DNA of 64,000 nucleotides from CAVRCA01 sp963719345 (GCA_963719345.1 CAVRCA010000003.1:496001-560000), one strand, 5' to 3'. Shown: positions 27,666 to 39,200, counted from the stretch's first letter. Notes: generated by a model not told the origin, from the letters alone. A program made the numbers and translations.

Positions 27666-28143
27666 GCGCCCCTTCGCGGACCTCAGTCGCCCCGCTCGGC
27701 AGTATCGCTCGCATGATCAGCGCATCCGTGCCGTCGGCGTAGTAGCGCGGCCGGCGGCCGACCTCGGTGAAGCCGAAGCGTTCATACAAGCGTCGCGCCA
27801 CCCCGTTGGCGGTCGAGACTTCCAGGAAAATTTCCCCTGCGCCGGATTGCCTCGCCGCGGCCATGCCCGCTTCCAGCAACGCCGCCCCTGTTCCCCGGCG
27901 CTGCCGCGGGGCGGCGACAGCCAGGGTCAAGACCTCCGCCTGATCCCGCACCACCCTGACGAGGATCATTCCCGCGCCGGGGCAGAGCAGGCCGAACGTG
28001 CCCGGCAATTCCAACGTGAGCGCCATTGCATCCGGACCCCACGCCTCGTCCTCCGCGAACGCAAAAGCGTGCAGGATGGCCAGCATGGCGGCATCCGTCT
28101 GTCGAGCCGAAACGATGCGAGGCGCTGCAGCTTGCTCGGTCAT
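27637..28143 (-). CDS. rimI: Ribosomal protein S18 alanine N-acetyltransferase-like GNAT enzyme
   Basis: A 168-residue GNAT acetyltransferase. The acetyl-CoA loop is AVAAPRQRRGTGAALLEAGMAAAR and the C-terminal part is IFLEVSTANGVARRLYERFGFTEVGRRPRYYADGTDALIM, which matches RimI. The start codon overlaps the tsaB stop (ATGA), the usual tsaB-rimI coupling, and this context makes RimI more likely than a generic GNAT. The RimI target is the N-terminal Ala of ribosomal protein S18. The 3' end overlaps the convergent SLC13 gene. Confidence 0.85.
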   Translation of the reverse strand: MTEQAAAPRIVSARQTDAAMLAILHAFAFAEDEAWGPDAMALTLELPGTFGLLCPGAGMILVRVVRDQAEVLTLAVAAPRQRRGTGAALLEAGMAAARQSGAGEIFLEVSTANGVARRLYERFGFTEVGRRPRYYADGTDALIMRAILPSGATEVREGAPTAAATPLR

Positions 28144-28802
28144 GTCGCCTGCGGTGGCGGGCGCAGGCCGCGCGCGGGCGGACGGGCCTCCGGCGGGTCG
28201 ATGTAGAGCGGCTGGGGCGCCAGCGGCGGCAGCGTGCCGCGGTGCCGTGCCGCCGCCGCCGCCGCGACGTGCCGCGGCAAGGGCCAGCGCGCATCGGTCA
28301 GCATCACGTCGTCGCCCCGCGCCGCCAAGCGGGCCGCCACCGCGACCGCGGCGTCGCCGGCGACCGCGACCGGCGCTCCGGCGGCGGGCAGATCCTCGAG
28401 CGCGCAGGCGGCGAGTACGCCCCCGCGTTCCAGGAACACGCGCCCTCGCCTGGTGTCGATCGCCGCCCACAGGTGACGTCGGCCGATATGGGGCAGCCCG
28501 CCGGCGAGCGCCTCGCCAACGGTGACGCCGATCACTGGCACCCCGGCCGCGAGCGCGATGCCGTGCGCGAGGGAAAGCCCGGCGCGGATGCCCGTGAAGC
28601 TGCCCGGCCCGACCGTGACGGCGACCAGGTCGAGCGCCGTCGCGGCCACGGCAGCCTCGGCGAGCACCGCCGCTGCCATCCCCGGCAGGAGGTCCGCGTA
28701 TCCCCGCCCCGCGTCGTTCTGACGGGTCGCCCGGAGCTCTCCGTCCACCACCACCGCTGCCGAGCAGCGCGCCAGCGCCGAATCGAGTGCCAGAACCAGC
28801 AT
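28140..28802 (-). CDS. tsaB: tRNA threonylcarbamoyladenosine biosynthesis protein TsaB
   Basis: TsaB is the non-catalytic partner of TsaD in making t6A37 of ANN-decoding tRNAs. The 220-residue protein starts MLVLALDSALARCSAAVV, the ASKHA-fold phosphate loop. It carries the hallmark AVTVGPGSFTGIRAGLSLAHGIALA, then the domain with WAAIDTRRGRVF. An alternative ATG lies two codons upstream at 28808. It overlaps rimI by four bases. The gap to the CBS-domain gene is 61 bases. Confidence 0.92.
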   Translation of the reverse strand: MLVLALDSALARCSAAVVVDGELRATRQNDAGRGYADLLPGMAAAVLAEAAVAATALDLVAVTVGPGSFTGIRAGLSLAHGIALAAGVPVIGVTVGEALAGGLPHIGRRHLWAAIDTRRGRVFLERGGVLAACALEDLPAAGAPVAVAGDAAVAVAARLAARGDDVMLTDARWPLPRHVAAAAAARHRGTLPPLAPQPLYIDPPEARPPARGLRPPPQAT

Positions 28803-28863
28803 GACCATATCGACCCTAGCCGGACCTCCGGCCGGTCGGAAGCGCGCAGATCGATGGTGCCGC

Positions 28864-29295
28864 TCAGGCGTGCCGACGGGTGATCTCCAGCAGCACGTTG
28901 GCTTCCAGCTCCTTCTCGTCCAGCCGTTGCTTGACGAGGTCGCCGATACTGACCAGGCCGACCAGCTCGCCGCCATCCAGTATCGGGAAATGACGGATAC
29001 GACGCACCGTCATGAGGCCGAGCACGGCGTCGACCCGATCGCTCGGGGCGCCGCTGAGGAAGGGCGAGGTCATCAGTTCGCGCACTTCGTAATCGAGCGC
29101 GCGCGGGCCGCTGCGGGCCAGCGCGTTGACGAGGTCGCGCTCGGAGAAGATGCCGACCGGCTTAAGGTAGTCCTCCACCATCACCGCGCCGATGCGCCGT
29201 TCGGCCAGGAGCCGGACGGCAACGTTGACCTTGTCGCTGGCGCGGACGGTGATGACCTCCCGCCCCTTGCCTCGCAATACGTCGGAAATGAGCAT
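28864..29295 (-). CDS. Two-CBS-domain protein
   Basis: A 143-residue protein made of a CBS pair. The first CBS is KVNVAVRLLAERRIGAVMVEDYLKPVGIFSERDLVNAL and the second is RVDAVLGLMTVRRIRHFPILDGGELVGLVSIGDLVKQRL. CBS pairs bind adenosine nucleotides and sense energy state. ATG 29295 follows a strong AAAGGAG site. It lies between corC and tsaB on the same strand and is a common stand-alone family in alphaproteobacteria. Its partner is unknown. Confidence 0.88.
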   Translation of the reverse strand: MLISDVLRGKGREVITVRASDKVNVAVRLLAERRIGAVMVEDYLKPVGIFSERDLVNALARSGPRALDYEVRELMTSPFLSGAPSDRVDAVLGLMTVRRIRHFPILDGGELVGLVSIGDLVKQRLDEKELEANVLLEITRRHA

Positions 29296-29348
29296 GATCG
29301 TCTCCTTTCGCGGGTTCTGCCCGCCCAACCCGATACCGAATTCTTGAT

Positions 29349-30241
29349 CTAGTCGGCCGCCTCGGCTTGGCGGACCGGCGTGCGCCGAACGCGCAAACGG
29401 CGGATTCGGCGAGCGTCGGCCTCCAATACGCGAAACTCAATTCCCGAAGGGTGGCTGATCACCTCGCCCCGGGTAGGAACCCGCCCAGCCAGGGTGAAGA
29501 CCAGTCCGCCGACCGTGTCGATGTCGGCGTGGCGCTCCTCGGCGGTGAGCACCGGCACCCCCATCCGCTGCTCGAAATCGTCGACATCAAGCCGCGCGTC
29601 CACGTCCAGCGAGCCGTCGGCCCGCTCGGCGACCATCGGGCCTATCACCTCGTCATGCTCGTCGGAAATGTCGCCGACGATCGTCTCGACAAGATCCTCG
29701 ATCGTCACCAGGCCGTCGATGCCGCCGTACTCGTCCACCACCAATGCGAGATGCATCCGGGCCTGACGCATCTGCAACAGCAGATCGAGCACCGGCACGT
29801 TGGGCGCAACCAGCAGCGGGCGGCGCAGGATCGCTTCGAGCGAGAACGCCTCCGGACGGCCGACATAGGCGAACACGTCCTTGATGTGGACCATGCCGAC
29901 GATCTCGTCGAGCTGCTCGCGATAGACCGGCAGGCGCGAGTGGGCGTCGGTGCGGATCTGTTCGAGCGCCTGCTCCAGGGTCACGTCGGCGCGCATGGCG
30001 ACGATGTCGGCGCGCGGGATCATCACGTCATCGGCGGTGGTCTCGCGCAGGCGGAGCACGTTGGCGATCAGTGCCCGCTCCTGGCGATCGAGCTCGGGCA
30101 GCTCCCCCGGCGTGGTCGGCGCCTCGGCAGCCTCCTGCACCAGTTCGGCGATCAACTCGCGCACGCTGGGTTCGGTGTGGCGACCCGCAACCGGCCGCGC
30201 AGACGGGTGAGGAACGACTGCCGGTGGCCGTTCCCGCTCAC
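29349..30241 (-). CDS. corC: CorC/TlyC-type hemolysin-family CBS and transporter-associated domain protein, one apparent indel
   Basis: A cytosolic protein with a CBS pair (DDVMIPRADIVAMRADVTLEQALEQI through ALVVDEYGGIDGLVTIEDLVETIVGDISDEHDE). A C-terminal CorC_HlyC domain follows (ADIDTVGGLVFTLAGRVPTRGEVISHPSGIEFRVLEAD). The GTG start at 30241 overlaps the ybeY stop (GTGA) and gives VSGNGHRQSFLTRLRGRL; one base seems to be missing near 30180, after which the main frame EPSVRELIAELVQEA continues. The protein is the last of the miaB-phoH-ybeY-corC run, the normal alphaproteobacterial order. It is thought to act in magnesium or cobalt homeostasis. Confidence 0.85.
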
Positions 30242-30697
30242 GTGCGTTTCCAAGGGTTGGGCACGCGAAGGCGGTGCAGGATGCGCGCCTCCTCCATCTC
30301 CATCCGGCGCGCCTCGCCGGCGCGGTGATGATCGTGCCCGCGCAGGTGCAGCGCCCCGTGGACCACGAGATGGGCAAGGTGATGCCTGATCGGGCGGCCG
30401 GCGGAAGCGGCCTCACGCCGGACCACGCCGAGGGCCAGGATCATCTCGCCCGGTCTTGGCCCGGAGGCCTGGTAGGTAAGCACGTTGGTCGGCTTGTTGC
30501 GACCGCGATGGCGTGCATTGAGCCGGCGGACGGTGCGGTCGTCGGCGAGCACGACGCTGCCCGCTCCGCCGGCCGCGCGCGCCGCCCGTTCGGCAATCCG
30601 CTCGGCCTGCGGCACGAGGGCGCGCCACGCGGGCGCTTCGACAATGACCGGGATCCCCGCCCTCCTCGGCGGGGCCCCGACTTCCTGCGTCGTCCAT
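30238..30697 (-). CDS. ybeY: Endoribonuclease YbeY (rRNA maturation factor), one apparent indel
   Basis: YbeY is a single-strand endoribonuclease needed for 16S rRNA 3' processing and ribosome quality control. The zinc site HxxxHxxxxxH is seen as HLVVHGALHLRGHDH, and the upstream motif NVLTYQASGPRPGEMILALGVV is also present. The main frame opens without a start codon, so the ATG at 30697 (MDDAGSRGPAEE) plus one extra base near 30665 in a G-rich stretch is the best reading. It then joins AGIPVIVEAPAWRALVP. The start lies one base after the phoH stop. Total length would be about 152 residues, as expected. Confidence 0.85.
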
Positions 30698-30698
30698 C

Positions 30699-31767
30699 CT
30701 ACTTGCCGACCAGCCCCCCGGACGGCTGTCCCGCGCGCGCCTCTCGCCTGGTGTCGCGTTCGGCAACGGCGCGCTGCTCGTAGGCATCGACGATGGCAGC
30801 CACCATCGGATGGCGGACCACGTCGCGCCGGTCGAACCGGACCACTTCGATGCCGGGTACGCCCTCCAGGGTCTCCAGCGCGTCCCGCAAACCTGAGCGG
30901 GTGCCTGGGGGCAAGTCTACCTGGCTGAGGTCGCCGGTGATCACCATGCGCGTGCCCTCGCCCATGCGGGTGAGGAACATCTTCATCTGAACCGCCGTGG
31001 TGTTCTGCGCCTCGTCGAGGATGGCATAGCAATGCGCCAAGGTGCGGCCGCGCATGAAGGCGAGCGGGGCGACCTCGATCTCGCCGCTCGACATCCGACG
31101 GATGACCTGCTCGCCCGGCATCATGTCGTGCAGCGCGTCGTAGAGCGGCCGTAGGTAGGGATCGACCTTTTCCTTCATGTCGCCCGGGAGGAAGCCCAGC
31201 CGCTCGCCGGCCTCCACGGCCGGACGCGAGAGCACGATGCGGTCCACCTTGCCGGCCTGCAGCATGGCGACACCCTGCGCGACGGCAAGATAGGTTTTTC
31301 CCGTGCCGGCCGGACCGACCCCGAACACCATGTCGTGCGACGCCAGGGCTCTCCATGTAGGTGGCCTGACCGGCGCTGCGCGGACCGACGGCGCCGCGCC
31401 TGGTGCGGATGGCGGGAAGATCGGACAGCGGCAGGCGCGGATCGCCCTCCGCCTCGGCCAGGCGGATCGCCGCCTCGACCTCGGGCTTGCCGACGGACTG
31501 GCCCTGCTCGAGCCGACGCCACAGGCCCTGCAATGCCGTCTGCGCCGCATCCACCCGCGCCGGCTCCCCGCTGATCGCCACCCGGTTGCCCCGGCAGGAC
31601 ACGCGCACCCCAAGCGCCTGCTCGAGCCGGACCAGATGGCGGTCGTGGTCGCCGAGCAGCAGCGGGAGCAGCATGTTGTCGCTGAACTTGAGGGCGACGG
31701 ACTTGCTTGCGGCCTCGGCCGGAAGCGTCGGGGGAGTGGTGGCGGTGGACGTGGAGAGGTGTGTCAA
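30699..31767 (-). CDS. PhoH-like ATPase, one apparent indel
   Basis: A PhoH family ATPase (PhoL type, found with ybeY). The N-terminal part ALKFSDNMLLPLLLGDHDRHLVRLEQALGV leads into the ATPase core after an extra A near 31349 (ATYMEALASHDMVFG). Walker A is GPAGTGKTYLAVAQG and Walker B is CYAILDEAQNTT; ITGDLSQVDLP is the family motif. TTG 31767 is chosen because it overlaps the miaB stop (TTGA) and follows an AGGAG site. PhoH/PhoL proteins are ATPases linked to RNA metabolism. Together with YbeY they act in ribosome maturation. Confidence 0.88.
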
Positions 31768-33129
31768 GCGCAGGCTCGCTCCTGTGTCGATAGCGTTCCG
31801 GATAACGAATTGGGGTGGGCAGCGCCGACCGTCACCGGCACCTCGGTGCCGATCAGCGTTGCAGGACCGTTGACGTGAACCGCCTGGAGGAACGGCGAGC
31901 GGCCGCCGATCTGGCCGGGGTGCCGGCCGGGATGGGTGAACAGCACCGGCACCGTCAGGTTGACGGTGGCCTGGTTGAAACGCGCCTGCTGCTCGCGCAA
32001 CAGCGACTGCAGCATCTGCAGCCGGCGGTCCTTCTCGGCCTCCGGCACCTGACCCGGCGCGGTCGCGGCGGGCGTTCCCGGGCGGGGCGAGTATTTGAAG
32101 CTGTAGGCCTGCGCGAAGCCGACCGCACGGACCAGCGCGAGCGTGGCCTCGAAATCCTGCGCGGTCTCGCCGGGGTGCCCGACGATGAAGTCCGACGAGA
32201 GCGCCATGTCGGCACGCGCCGCGCGCAAGCGCTCGATCAGCCGAAGGTAGTCCGCCGCACCGTGCTTGCGGTTCATCGCCGCCAGCACCCGGTCCGAGCC
32301 CGATTGCACAGGCAGGTGCAGGAACGGCATCAGGGCGGGAATGTCGCGATGCGCGGCGATCAAGTCGCCGTCCATGTCGCGCGGATGCGACGTGGTGTAG
32401 CGCAGCCGCAGCAATCCGGGGATTTCGGCCAGCGCACGGATCAGTCGCCCCAATGTCCATGTGCCGCCACCGGGCGCGTCGCCGTGCTACGCATTGACGT
32501 TCTGGCCGAGCAGGGTGATTTCGCGGGCGCCCCGCGCCACCAACCCTCGCGCTTCGGCCAGCACGGCCGCGGCGGGACGGCTCGGTCTCGACGCCGCGCG
32601 TGTACGGCACGACGCAGAAACTACAGAACTTGTCGCAGCCTTCCTGCACGGTGAGGAACGCGCTGACCCCGGGCGGCGAGCCGGGCTCAGGCAGGAAGTC
32701 GAATTTTTGCTCGGCGGGGAAATCGGTGTCGATCACCGCCCCGGCGGCGCGGGCGGCGCGGGCGACCATCTCCGGCAGCCGGTGATAGGTCTGCGGCCCG
32801 AGCACCAGGTCGACGAACGGCGCCCGGGCGAGGATCTCGGCGCCCTCCGCCTGGGCGACGCAGCCGGCCACCGCCAGGATCATGCGCCCGCCGGCAGCGG
32901 CCCGCTGCCGCTGAAACGCGCGCAGGCGGCCCAGTTCGGAAAACACTTTTTCGGCGGCGCGGTCGCGGATGTGGCAGGTGTTGAGGATCACCATGTCGGC
33001 GCCCTCGGGCGTCGCCGCCGGCGCATAACCGAGCGGCGCCAACACGTCCGTCATCCGGGCGCTGTCGTAGACGTTCATCTGACAGCCCCAGGTGATCACG
33101 TGCAGGCGTTTTGGCGAGATCCGCGTCAT
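31764..33129 (-). CDS. miaB: tRNA-2-methylthio-N6-dimethylallyladenosine synthase, one indel and one amber codon
   Basis: MiaB adds the methylthio group to i6A37 of tRNAs, using two 4Fe-4S clusters and SAM. The MTTase cysteines are present (TWGCQMN, NTCHIRD, VAGCVAQ), followed by the radical SAM CxxxCxxC (GCDKFCSFCVVPYTRG). One extra base near 32583 shifts the frame; the restored reading is VETSRPAAAVLAEARGLVARGAREITLLGQNVNA. At 32487-32489 the next codon is TAG, where the family has the Trp of NVNAWHG (TGG). The frame continues HGDAPGGGTWTLGRLIRALAE to a normal end with the TRAM domain. A real double break would inactivate the gene. Confidence 0.9.
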
Positions 33130-33311
33130 CGTCCGAGCTCCACCGACCAGCGCCGGATCGACCCGGCGCGCGAGGCGGGACGGAGTAGCGTCCAGGGCCG
33201 GACGGTCAAGCGCGGATGCGCGGCTCGGTCTCCTTTCACAGGAGGCATTCGTGACGACAGCGGCAGTGTGGCAGCCAAACCCGGCACGCTGTCAACGATT
33301 CTGGTCCGCCG

Positions 33312-34175
33312 TCACGCGAGGACGTTCGGTTCGGCGGCACTGGAAGCCGGGGCGGCAGCAGGGGCGACGTTCGCCGGCCGGGCCGGGCAGGCCTGCAGCG
33401 GCTTGGCGGGACGGTTTTGGCGCAGCGTCGCGGCGCTGTCCGCCACCACGGTCCATACCGCGTTCGACAGCACCTTGCGATCGGCGAACGCCGCCGGGTC
33501 CAGCGGCTGGTGCAGGATCACGGTGGCGCGCAGACCGCGGTAATGCGCCAGCTGCCAGACGTGCGAGGCGATATCCATGTCGCCATACCAGGCGAACAGT
33601 GGGCGCCAGGCCCGGCCGGTGGGCAGCCCGGCAAGCCGGTCGTAGACCACCGAGACGGGCTGGATGATGGGGCGGACGCCACCCTCGACGATGGCGAAGA
33701 ACGAGGAGCGGAACGGCAGGACCCGCGAGCCGTCCGACGACGTCCCCTCGGGGAACAGCACCAGATTGTCGCCGTGTGCCAGCCGCTTCACCATCTCGTC
33801 ACGCTCGCGCGCCGTCGCGCCGCGCTGTCGGCTGACGAACACGGTGCGCCCCAACCGGGCGACCGTGCCGATGATAGGCCATCCGGCGACGTCGTCCTTC
33901 GAGATGAAGCTTGTGGTCAAACGGCCGCCAAGCACCGGAATGTCGAGCCAGGACGAATGGTTCGAGACGTAGACCACCGGGGCGCCGGGCGGCGCGGGCT
34001 GGCCGACCACCCGGACACTGAGGCCGAGCATCCGGCAGACCGTGCTCCAATAGAGGCGCGGAAACAGCGCCTTCGCTCGCCCGGGCACCAAAAGGCAGAC
34101 CGACTGCACCAGCGCGGCGATCAGCGTCCAGAGCAGGACCAGCACGATGCGGCGGATGGCTCGCAACCGCCGCAT
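33312..34175 (-). CDS. plsC: 1-acyl-sn-glycerol-3-phosphate acyltransferase
   Basis: PlsC makes phosphatidic acid from lysophosphatidic acid and acyl-CoA or acyl-ACP at the inner membrane. The 287-residue protein has an N-terminal membrane helix (RIVLVLLWTLIAALVQSVCLLV) and the acyltransferase motif NHSSWLD (HX4D). FPEGTSSDGSRVLPF is motif III and PIIQPVSVVYD is motif IV. ATG 34175 starts just before the membrane helix; an open frame to 34286 exists but looks non-family. The C-terminus is Ala/Pro-rich. It lies upstream of miaB on the same strand after a 182-base gap. Confidence 0.88.
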   Translation of the reverse strand: MRRLRAIRRIVLVLLWTLIAALVQSVCLLVPGRAKALFPRLYWSTVCRMLGLSVRVVGQPAPPGAPVVYVSNHSSWLDIPVLGGRLTTSFISKDDVAGWPIIGTVARLGRTVFVSRQRGATARERDEMVKRLAHGDNLVLFPEGTSSDGSRVLPFRSSFFAIVEGGVRPIIQPVSVVYDRLAGLPTGRAWRPLFAWYGDMDIASHVWQLAHYRGLRATVILHQPLDPAAFADRKVLSNAVWTVVADSAATLRQNRPAKPLQACPARPANVAPAAAPASSAAEPNVLA

Positions 34176-34411
34176 CAGGCTTCGTCGCTCCGGCCTGCCG
34201 CGCGGCCATGAACCGGCTGGGGCGGCCACCGCCGGCGGCACCGGCCGGCCGGCCAATCGACGCAGGCGACGGGGGGAACCCTGCATAGGCGGGGCATAGC
34301 GCCTCCACCCTGCATGAACAATGATCCGATGGTGACGGTTGTCGGAACTTCGCCGTCAGCAACGAAAGACGGGCATTGGGCGTGCGGAGCGACCGGGTTA
34401 GGTTGCGCCGG

Positions 34412-36281
34412 ATGCCCCCCCGCCCGCTGATCCCACGCGGCCTGCGCCGCCTCGCCGTGCTGCTGGCGCTTGCCGCCCTGCTCCCACAAAGTCCGGCTTC
34501 CCGCGCGGCGGACCCGCAGCCCTATCAGGTGAAGATCGAACCGACCGGCAACGCGCCGCTCGATCAGGCGCTGTCGGGGTCATCCGTGCTGATCAGCCTG
34601 CGCGAGAGCGCCCCCGTCGGCCCGTTCGCGCTGATCGCGCGGGCACAGAGCGACGCTGGCCGGTTCCAGACCGCACTCAACAGCTTCGGCTACTACAAGG
34701 GCCAGGTGACGGTCCGCATCGCCGACCACGCGCTCGACGACCCTGGCCTTGCCGACCTGCTCGACCGGGCCCCGGCCGAGCCGCCCGTGGTGGTGAGCGT
34801 CACGGTGACGCCCGGGCCGCTCTTCCATCTGGGAAAGGTCGAGATCGACGGCAACGTGCCGCAGACCGCGCGGGCAAAACTCGACCTTGCACCCGGCGCG
34901 CCGGCCGCCGCTTCGGCCGTGCTGGCCGCGCGTACCCGATTGCTGGACGCGCTGCGCGACGAAGGCTACGCGCTCGCCAAGGTGGACGAGCCGGCGGCGA
35001 CGCTGCGAGTGGCCGAGAACGCGCTGGACGTCAGCTTTAAGGCGACACCCGGGCCGCGCGTCGACATCGGCCCGATCGCCTTCAAGGGCCTCGACGCCGT
35101 CAACGCGTCATTCGTCCGCCGCCGGCTGCTGCTGCACCAGGGCGAGCAGTTCAATCCGGCCGCCATCGAGAAGGCGCGGCAGGATCTGGCCGGCATCGGA
35201 GTGTTCTCCGCCGTGCGCGTCGATTCGGCCGAACAGCTCGATGCGGCGGGCCAGCTGCCCATCACCTTCGACTTCACCGAACGCAAGCGCCACGCAGTGA
35301 CGTTCGGTGTCGGCTACTCCACCGACCTCGGCGCCAACGCCACCGCGACCTGGTCGGACCGCAACCTCTTCGGCAATGCCGAACAGCTCAATCTCACGGC
35401 GGGGTTCCAAGCCGGCGGCACTGCGCAGAAGGCGCCCGGCTACAACGTGAACCTGCAATTCATCAAGCCGGACTTCCTCGCCCGCGACCAGCAGCTCCAG
35501 GCGGATATCGGCGCGATCAAGGAGAGCCTGCAGGCCTATGACCGGACGGCGGCGATTGCCGACGTGATGCTGAACCGCAAATTCACCGAGCATTGGAGCG
35601 GCAGCGTCGGCCTTGCGTTCGAGCAGGCGCGCATCACGCAGGAAGGCGTGACGCGCAACTACACGCTCCTCGGCGTCCCGGTGACTGCGAGATACGACAG
35701 CACCAACAGCCTGTTTGAGCCGACGCAGGGGATTCGGGCCGCCGCTTCGATCACGCCTACGGAATCGCTCGGCAATCACGACGCGACGTTCGTTCTGATG
35801 CAGGTCTCGCGGCTCGACCTATTTCGACCTCGTCCGGCTCGGCCTGACCGACCCGGGCCGCAGCGTCCTGGCGCTGCGCGGGCTGGTCGGCACCGCCGAG
35901 GGCGCCTCCCAGTTCGCGCTGCCGCCGGACAAACGGTTCTATGCCGGCGGCACCGCCACGGTGCGGGGCTTCCGCTATCAATCCGTGGGGCCGCATTTCC
36001 CGATCAGCAACAACCCGGAGGGCGGCACCTCCATAGCGGCCGGCACCGTCGAGTTCCGCCAGCGCATCCTCGGCAATTACGGCGCGGCGGTGTTCGTCGA
36101 CGCCGGCCAGGTGACCGCGAACGGCGGCCCGGGCTCCGGTAACTGGGCGGTGGGCGCCGGCGTGGGGGCGCGCTACTACACGTCGATCGGCCCGATCCGC
36201 GCGGACATTGCGGTGCCGCTGACGCCGATCAAGAATTCGGACACGCTGGAGTTCTACATCGGCATCGGCGAGGCGTTCTGA
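34412..36281 (+). CDS. tamA: Translocation and assembly module TamA (Omp85/BamA superfamily), one apparent indel
   Basis: An outer-membrane beta-barrel protein. A signal peptide (RRLAVLLALAALLPQSPASRA) is followed by POTRA-type repeats, such as GPLFHLGKVEIDGNVP and GPRVDIGPIAFKGLDAVNASFVRRRLLLHQGEQF. The C-terminal 16-strand barrel region follows. An extra C near 35812 shifts the frame; the joined reading is VSGSTYFDLVRLGLTDPGRSVLALRGLVG. The lid-lock RGF motif is present (TATVRGFRYQSVGP), and the barrel ends SDTLEFYIGIGEAF with terminal Phe. It overlaps tamB by TGATG. TamA and TamB help insert some outer-membrane proteins and may move phospholipids. Confidence 0.88.
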
Positions 36282-39200
36282 TGCGCCGTTTTTTCCTGAT
36301 CCTGCTCGCGGTCGTCGTCGGATTGCCGGTCCTGCTGATCGCGGTGGTGCTGATCGGCGCCAACATCGGCCCCGGCCGGGCACTGATCGAGCGCGAAGTC
36401 GCGTCCCTGACCGGCGGCACGGTCGGCCTCAGCGGATTGGCGGGCCGCTTCCCCGATGCGCTGCGTGTCGGTCACATTGAATTGCGCGATCGGGACGGCG
36501 TGTACGCCAGCATCGACGGATCTGGTGCTGGACTGGTCGCCGCTGCGGCTGATCGGGCGCGTGGCGGCGATCCAGCGCCTGGCGGCGGACCGGGTAAGCG
36601 TGCAGCGCACGCCGGTGTCCGAGCCGGCGGCGCAACCGACAACCCCTTCTTCGGGGGGATTTAACCTGCCGGTCGCCGTCTCCGTTCGGCAAATCGCCAT
36701 TGCCCGCATCGAACTCGGCCCCGCGCTTGCCGGCAAGGCGGTGGCACTCGGGCTGGACGGATCACTGGCCCTTGCGTCCCTGCAACAGGGCGATGCCGAC
36801 CTGACGCTGCGGAACCTCGACGATGCGGGCACCTACCGGGTGAAGGGCGCGGTCGACCCGGCGCGCATCGCGGCCACCATCGTCGCCCGCGAGCCGGCGC
36901 ACGGCCTGATCTCCGGGCTGGCCGGACTGCCGGACCTCGGCGCCATCGCGCTCGATGCCACGCTCGACGGGCCGCGCGAGGCGGTCGGCACCAAGCTCGC
37001 CCTGACCGCCGGCCAGTTGCGCGCAGACGCCACCGGCACGGTCGATCTGACTAACGAGGCCGCCGATCTGGCCGTCAACGCCGACGCGCCGGCGATGGCG
37101 CCGAGCCCTGCGCTGTCCTGGCAATCGATCAAGCTCGCGGCGCAGGTACACGGGCCGTTCGCGCGCCCGGCCGCCACCGGCACGCTGCGCGTGGAGCAGC
37201 TTGCCGCGTCGGGCGCCGGCGTGCGGTCGATCGCCGCGGACCTGCGGGGCGATGCGACGGCCGCGCACCTGCGCGCCAGCCTCGACGGTGTCCGCATTCC
37301 GGGGCCGAAACCGGACCTGCTGGAGAACGCCCCGCTGGCGCTGACCGCGGACGCCCGGCTCGACACACCGAGCGACCCGTCGCCTTCACCATCACCCACC
37401 CGCTGATCGAGGCGACGGGCACGGCCAGGACCGGCGCCCCGATCTCGGTGGATATTTCGCTGCACCTGCCCGATCTCGCACCTTTGGCGGCACTGGGCGG
37501 CACCGACCTGCGCGGCCGTTCCGATCTCGCGGTGACGGTCGCCCAGCACGGCAATGCGACGCAGGCGACGGTGGACGGCACGGTCGGGATCACCGGCGGA
37601 ATGGCGCCGGTGCCCGGCCTGCTCGGTGACGCGGCGAAGCTCGGTCTGACCGCGACATCGCAGGGCAGCGACGTGAGCCTCTCCCGCCTGCAGGTCGATG
37701 GCAAGACGCTCACCCTCGCCGCACATGGCGGCATGACGCAGGGCAAGCTCGACCTCGATTGGCGGGTGGCGTTGTCGGACCTGAAGGTACCTGGCCGCCA
37801 ACCTGGGCGGCACGCTGCAGGTGCAGGGACACGTTGCCGGCCCGACCGACGATCTGGCGCTCGTGGCCGACCTCGACGGCGACCTCGCCGTGCAGGCGAT
37901 GCCGCGCGGGCCGGTGCGGGCGCACCTGGAGGCGCAGCACCTGCCGGGCGCGCCGACCGGCACCATCACGGCGGACGGCACGCTTGCCGGAGCTCCGCTC
38001 GCCCTTGCCGTCGCCGCGCAACGGGGTGCGGACGGCGCTTTGCACGCCGACATCTCCAAGGCGGACTGGAAGAGCGCGCATGCCGAGGGCGCGCTGACCC
38101 TGCCGCCCGGGGCCGTCCTGCCGCTAGGCAAGCTCGATCTGCGCATGACCCGGCTCGACGATCTGCGCCCGTTGATCGGCGAGCCGCTGTCCGGCAGCGT
38201 GAGCGCAACCCTGAGCACCGAGGAGCAGGCCGGCAAGCCGTTGGCGCGGGTCCGCCTGGAGGCGCGCGACGCCGGGCTCGCCGGCACCGGCTCGGTCGGC
38301 CGCGCCAATCTGTCAGCCGATGTGAGCGATCCTGCGGGCGACCCGGTCGTCTCCGACGGGCTGCTCACCGTAGATGGTTTCGCGGCACATGGCATGACCG
38401 GCTCGGCGCGGCTCAACGTTGCCGGGCCGCAAACGGCGCTCGCCGCCAAGCTCGCGGCGACGGTGCAGAACCTCGCCGGCGCCGATGCCAGGATCGAGAC
38501 CGCGACGGCGCTGGACGCCAAGGACAAGAGCGCCCGCATCGCCAGCCTGAATGCCACCTGGAAGGGTGAGGATCTGCGGCTGCTGGCGCCGGTACGGATC
38601 GGCTTCGGGGATGGGGTGACGGTGGACCGGCTGCGGCTGGCGCTCGGCCAGGCGACCGTCGAGGTGGCCGGGCGCGCCTCCCCGACGCTCGACCTCACGG
38701 CGCAACTCCGCAACCTGACGCCCGATCTGGTCAAGCCGTTCGCGCCCACGGTGGATGCCGACGGCGTGCTGCGCGCCGACGCGCGGCTGACCGGCACCAC
38801 GGCCCGGCCGAGCGGCACCGTGCGGATCGAGGCGACCGGGTTGCGGATGCGCCAGGGACCGGGCCGGGGCCTGCCGCCCGCCAATCTCACCGCGACCGCC
38901 AATCTCGCCGGGGAGACGGCGCATGTCGACACAAGGCTGAGCGCCGGGCAGCTCACCACCTTGACCGTGACCGGCACCGCGCCGATCGAACCGTCCCACC
39001 CGCTGGACCTGCGGGCGAACGGTGCGATCGACCTCGCGATGCTCGACCCGATCCTGGCCGCGCAGGGTCGGCGTGCGCGCGGGCAGCTCACGCTCAACGC
39101 CAGCGTCGCCGGCACGATGAGGGCGCCACGACTGGGCGGCACCGTGCAACTGGCCAACGGCCAAGTGGAGGATTTCGGCCAGGGTTTGCGGCTTAGCGCC

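Noticed and set aside
30238..33129. A single 963-residue minus-strand frame that appears to fuse MiaB, PhoH and YbeY
   Set aside because: It results from indels that bring different genes into one frame. Start/stop overlaps (TTGA, GTGA) mark the true gene borders.
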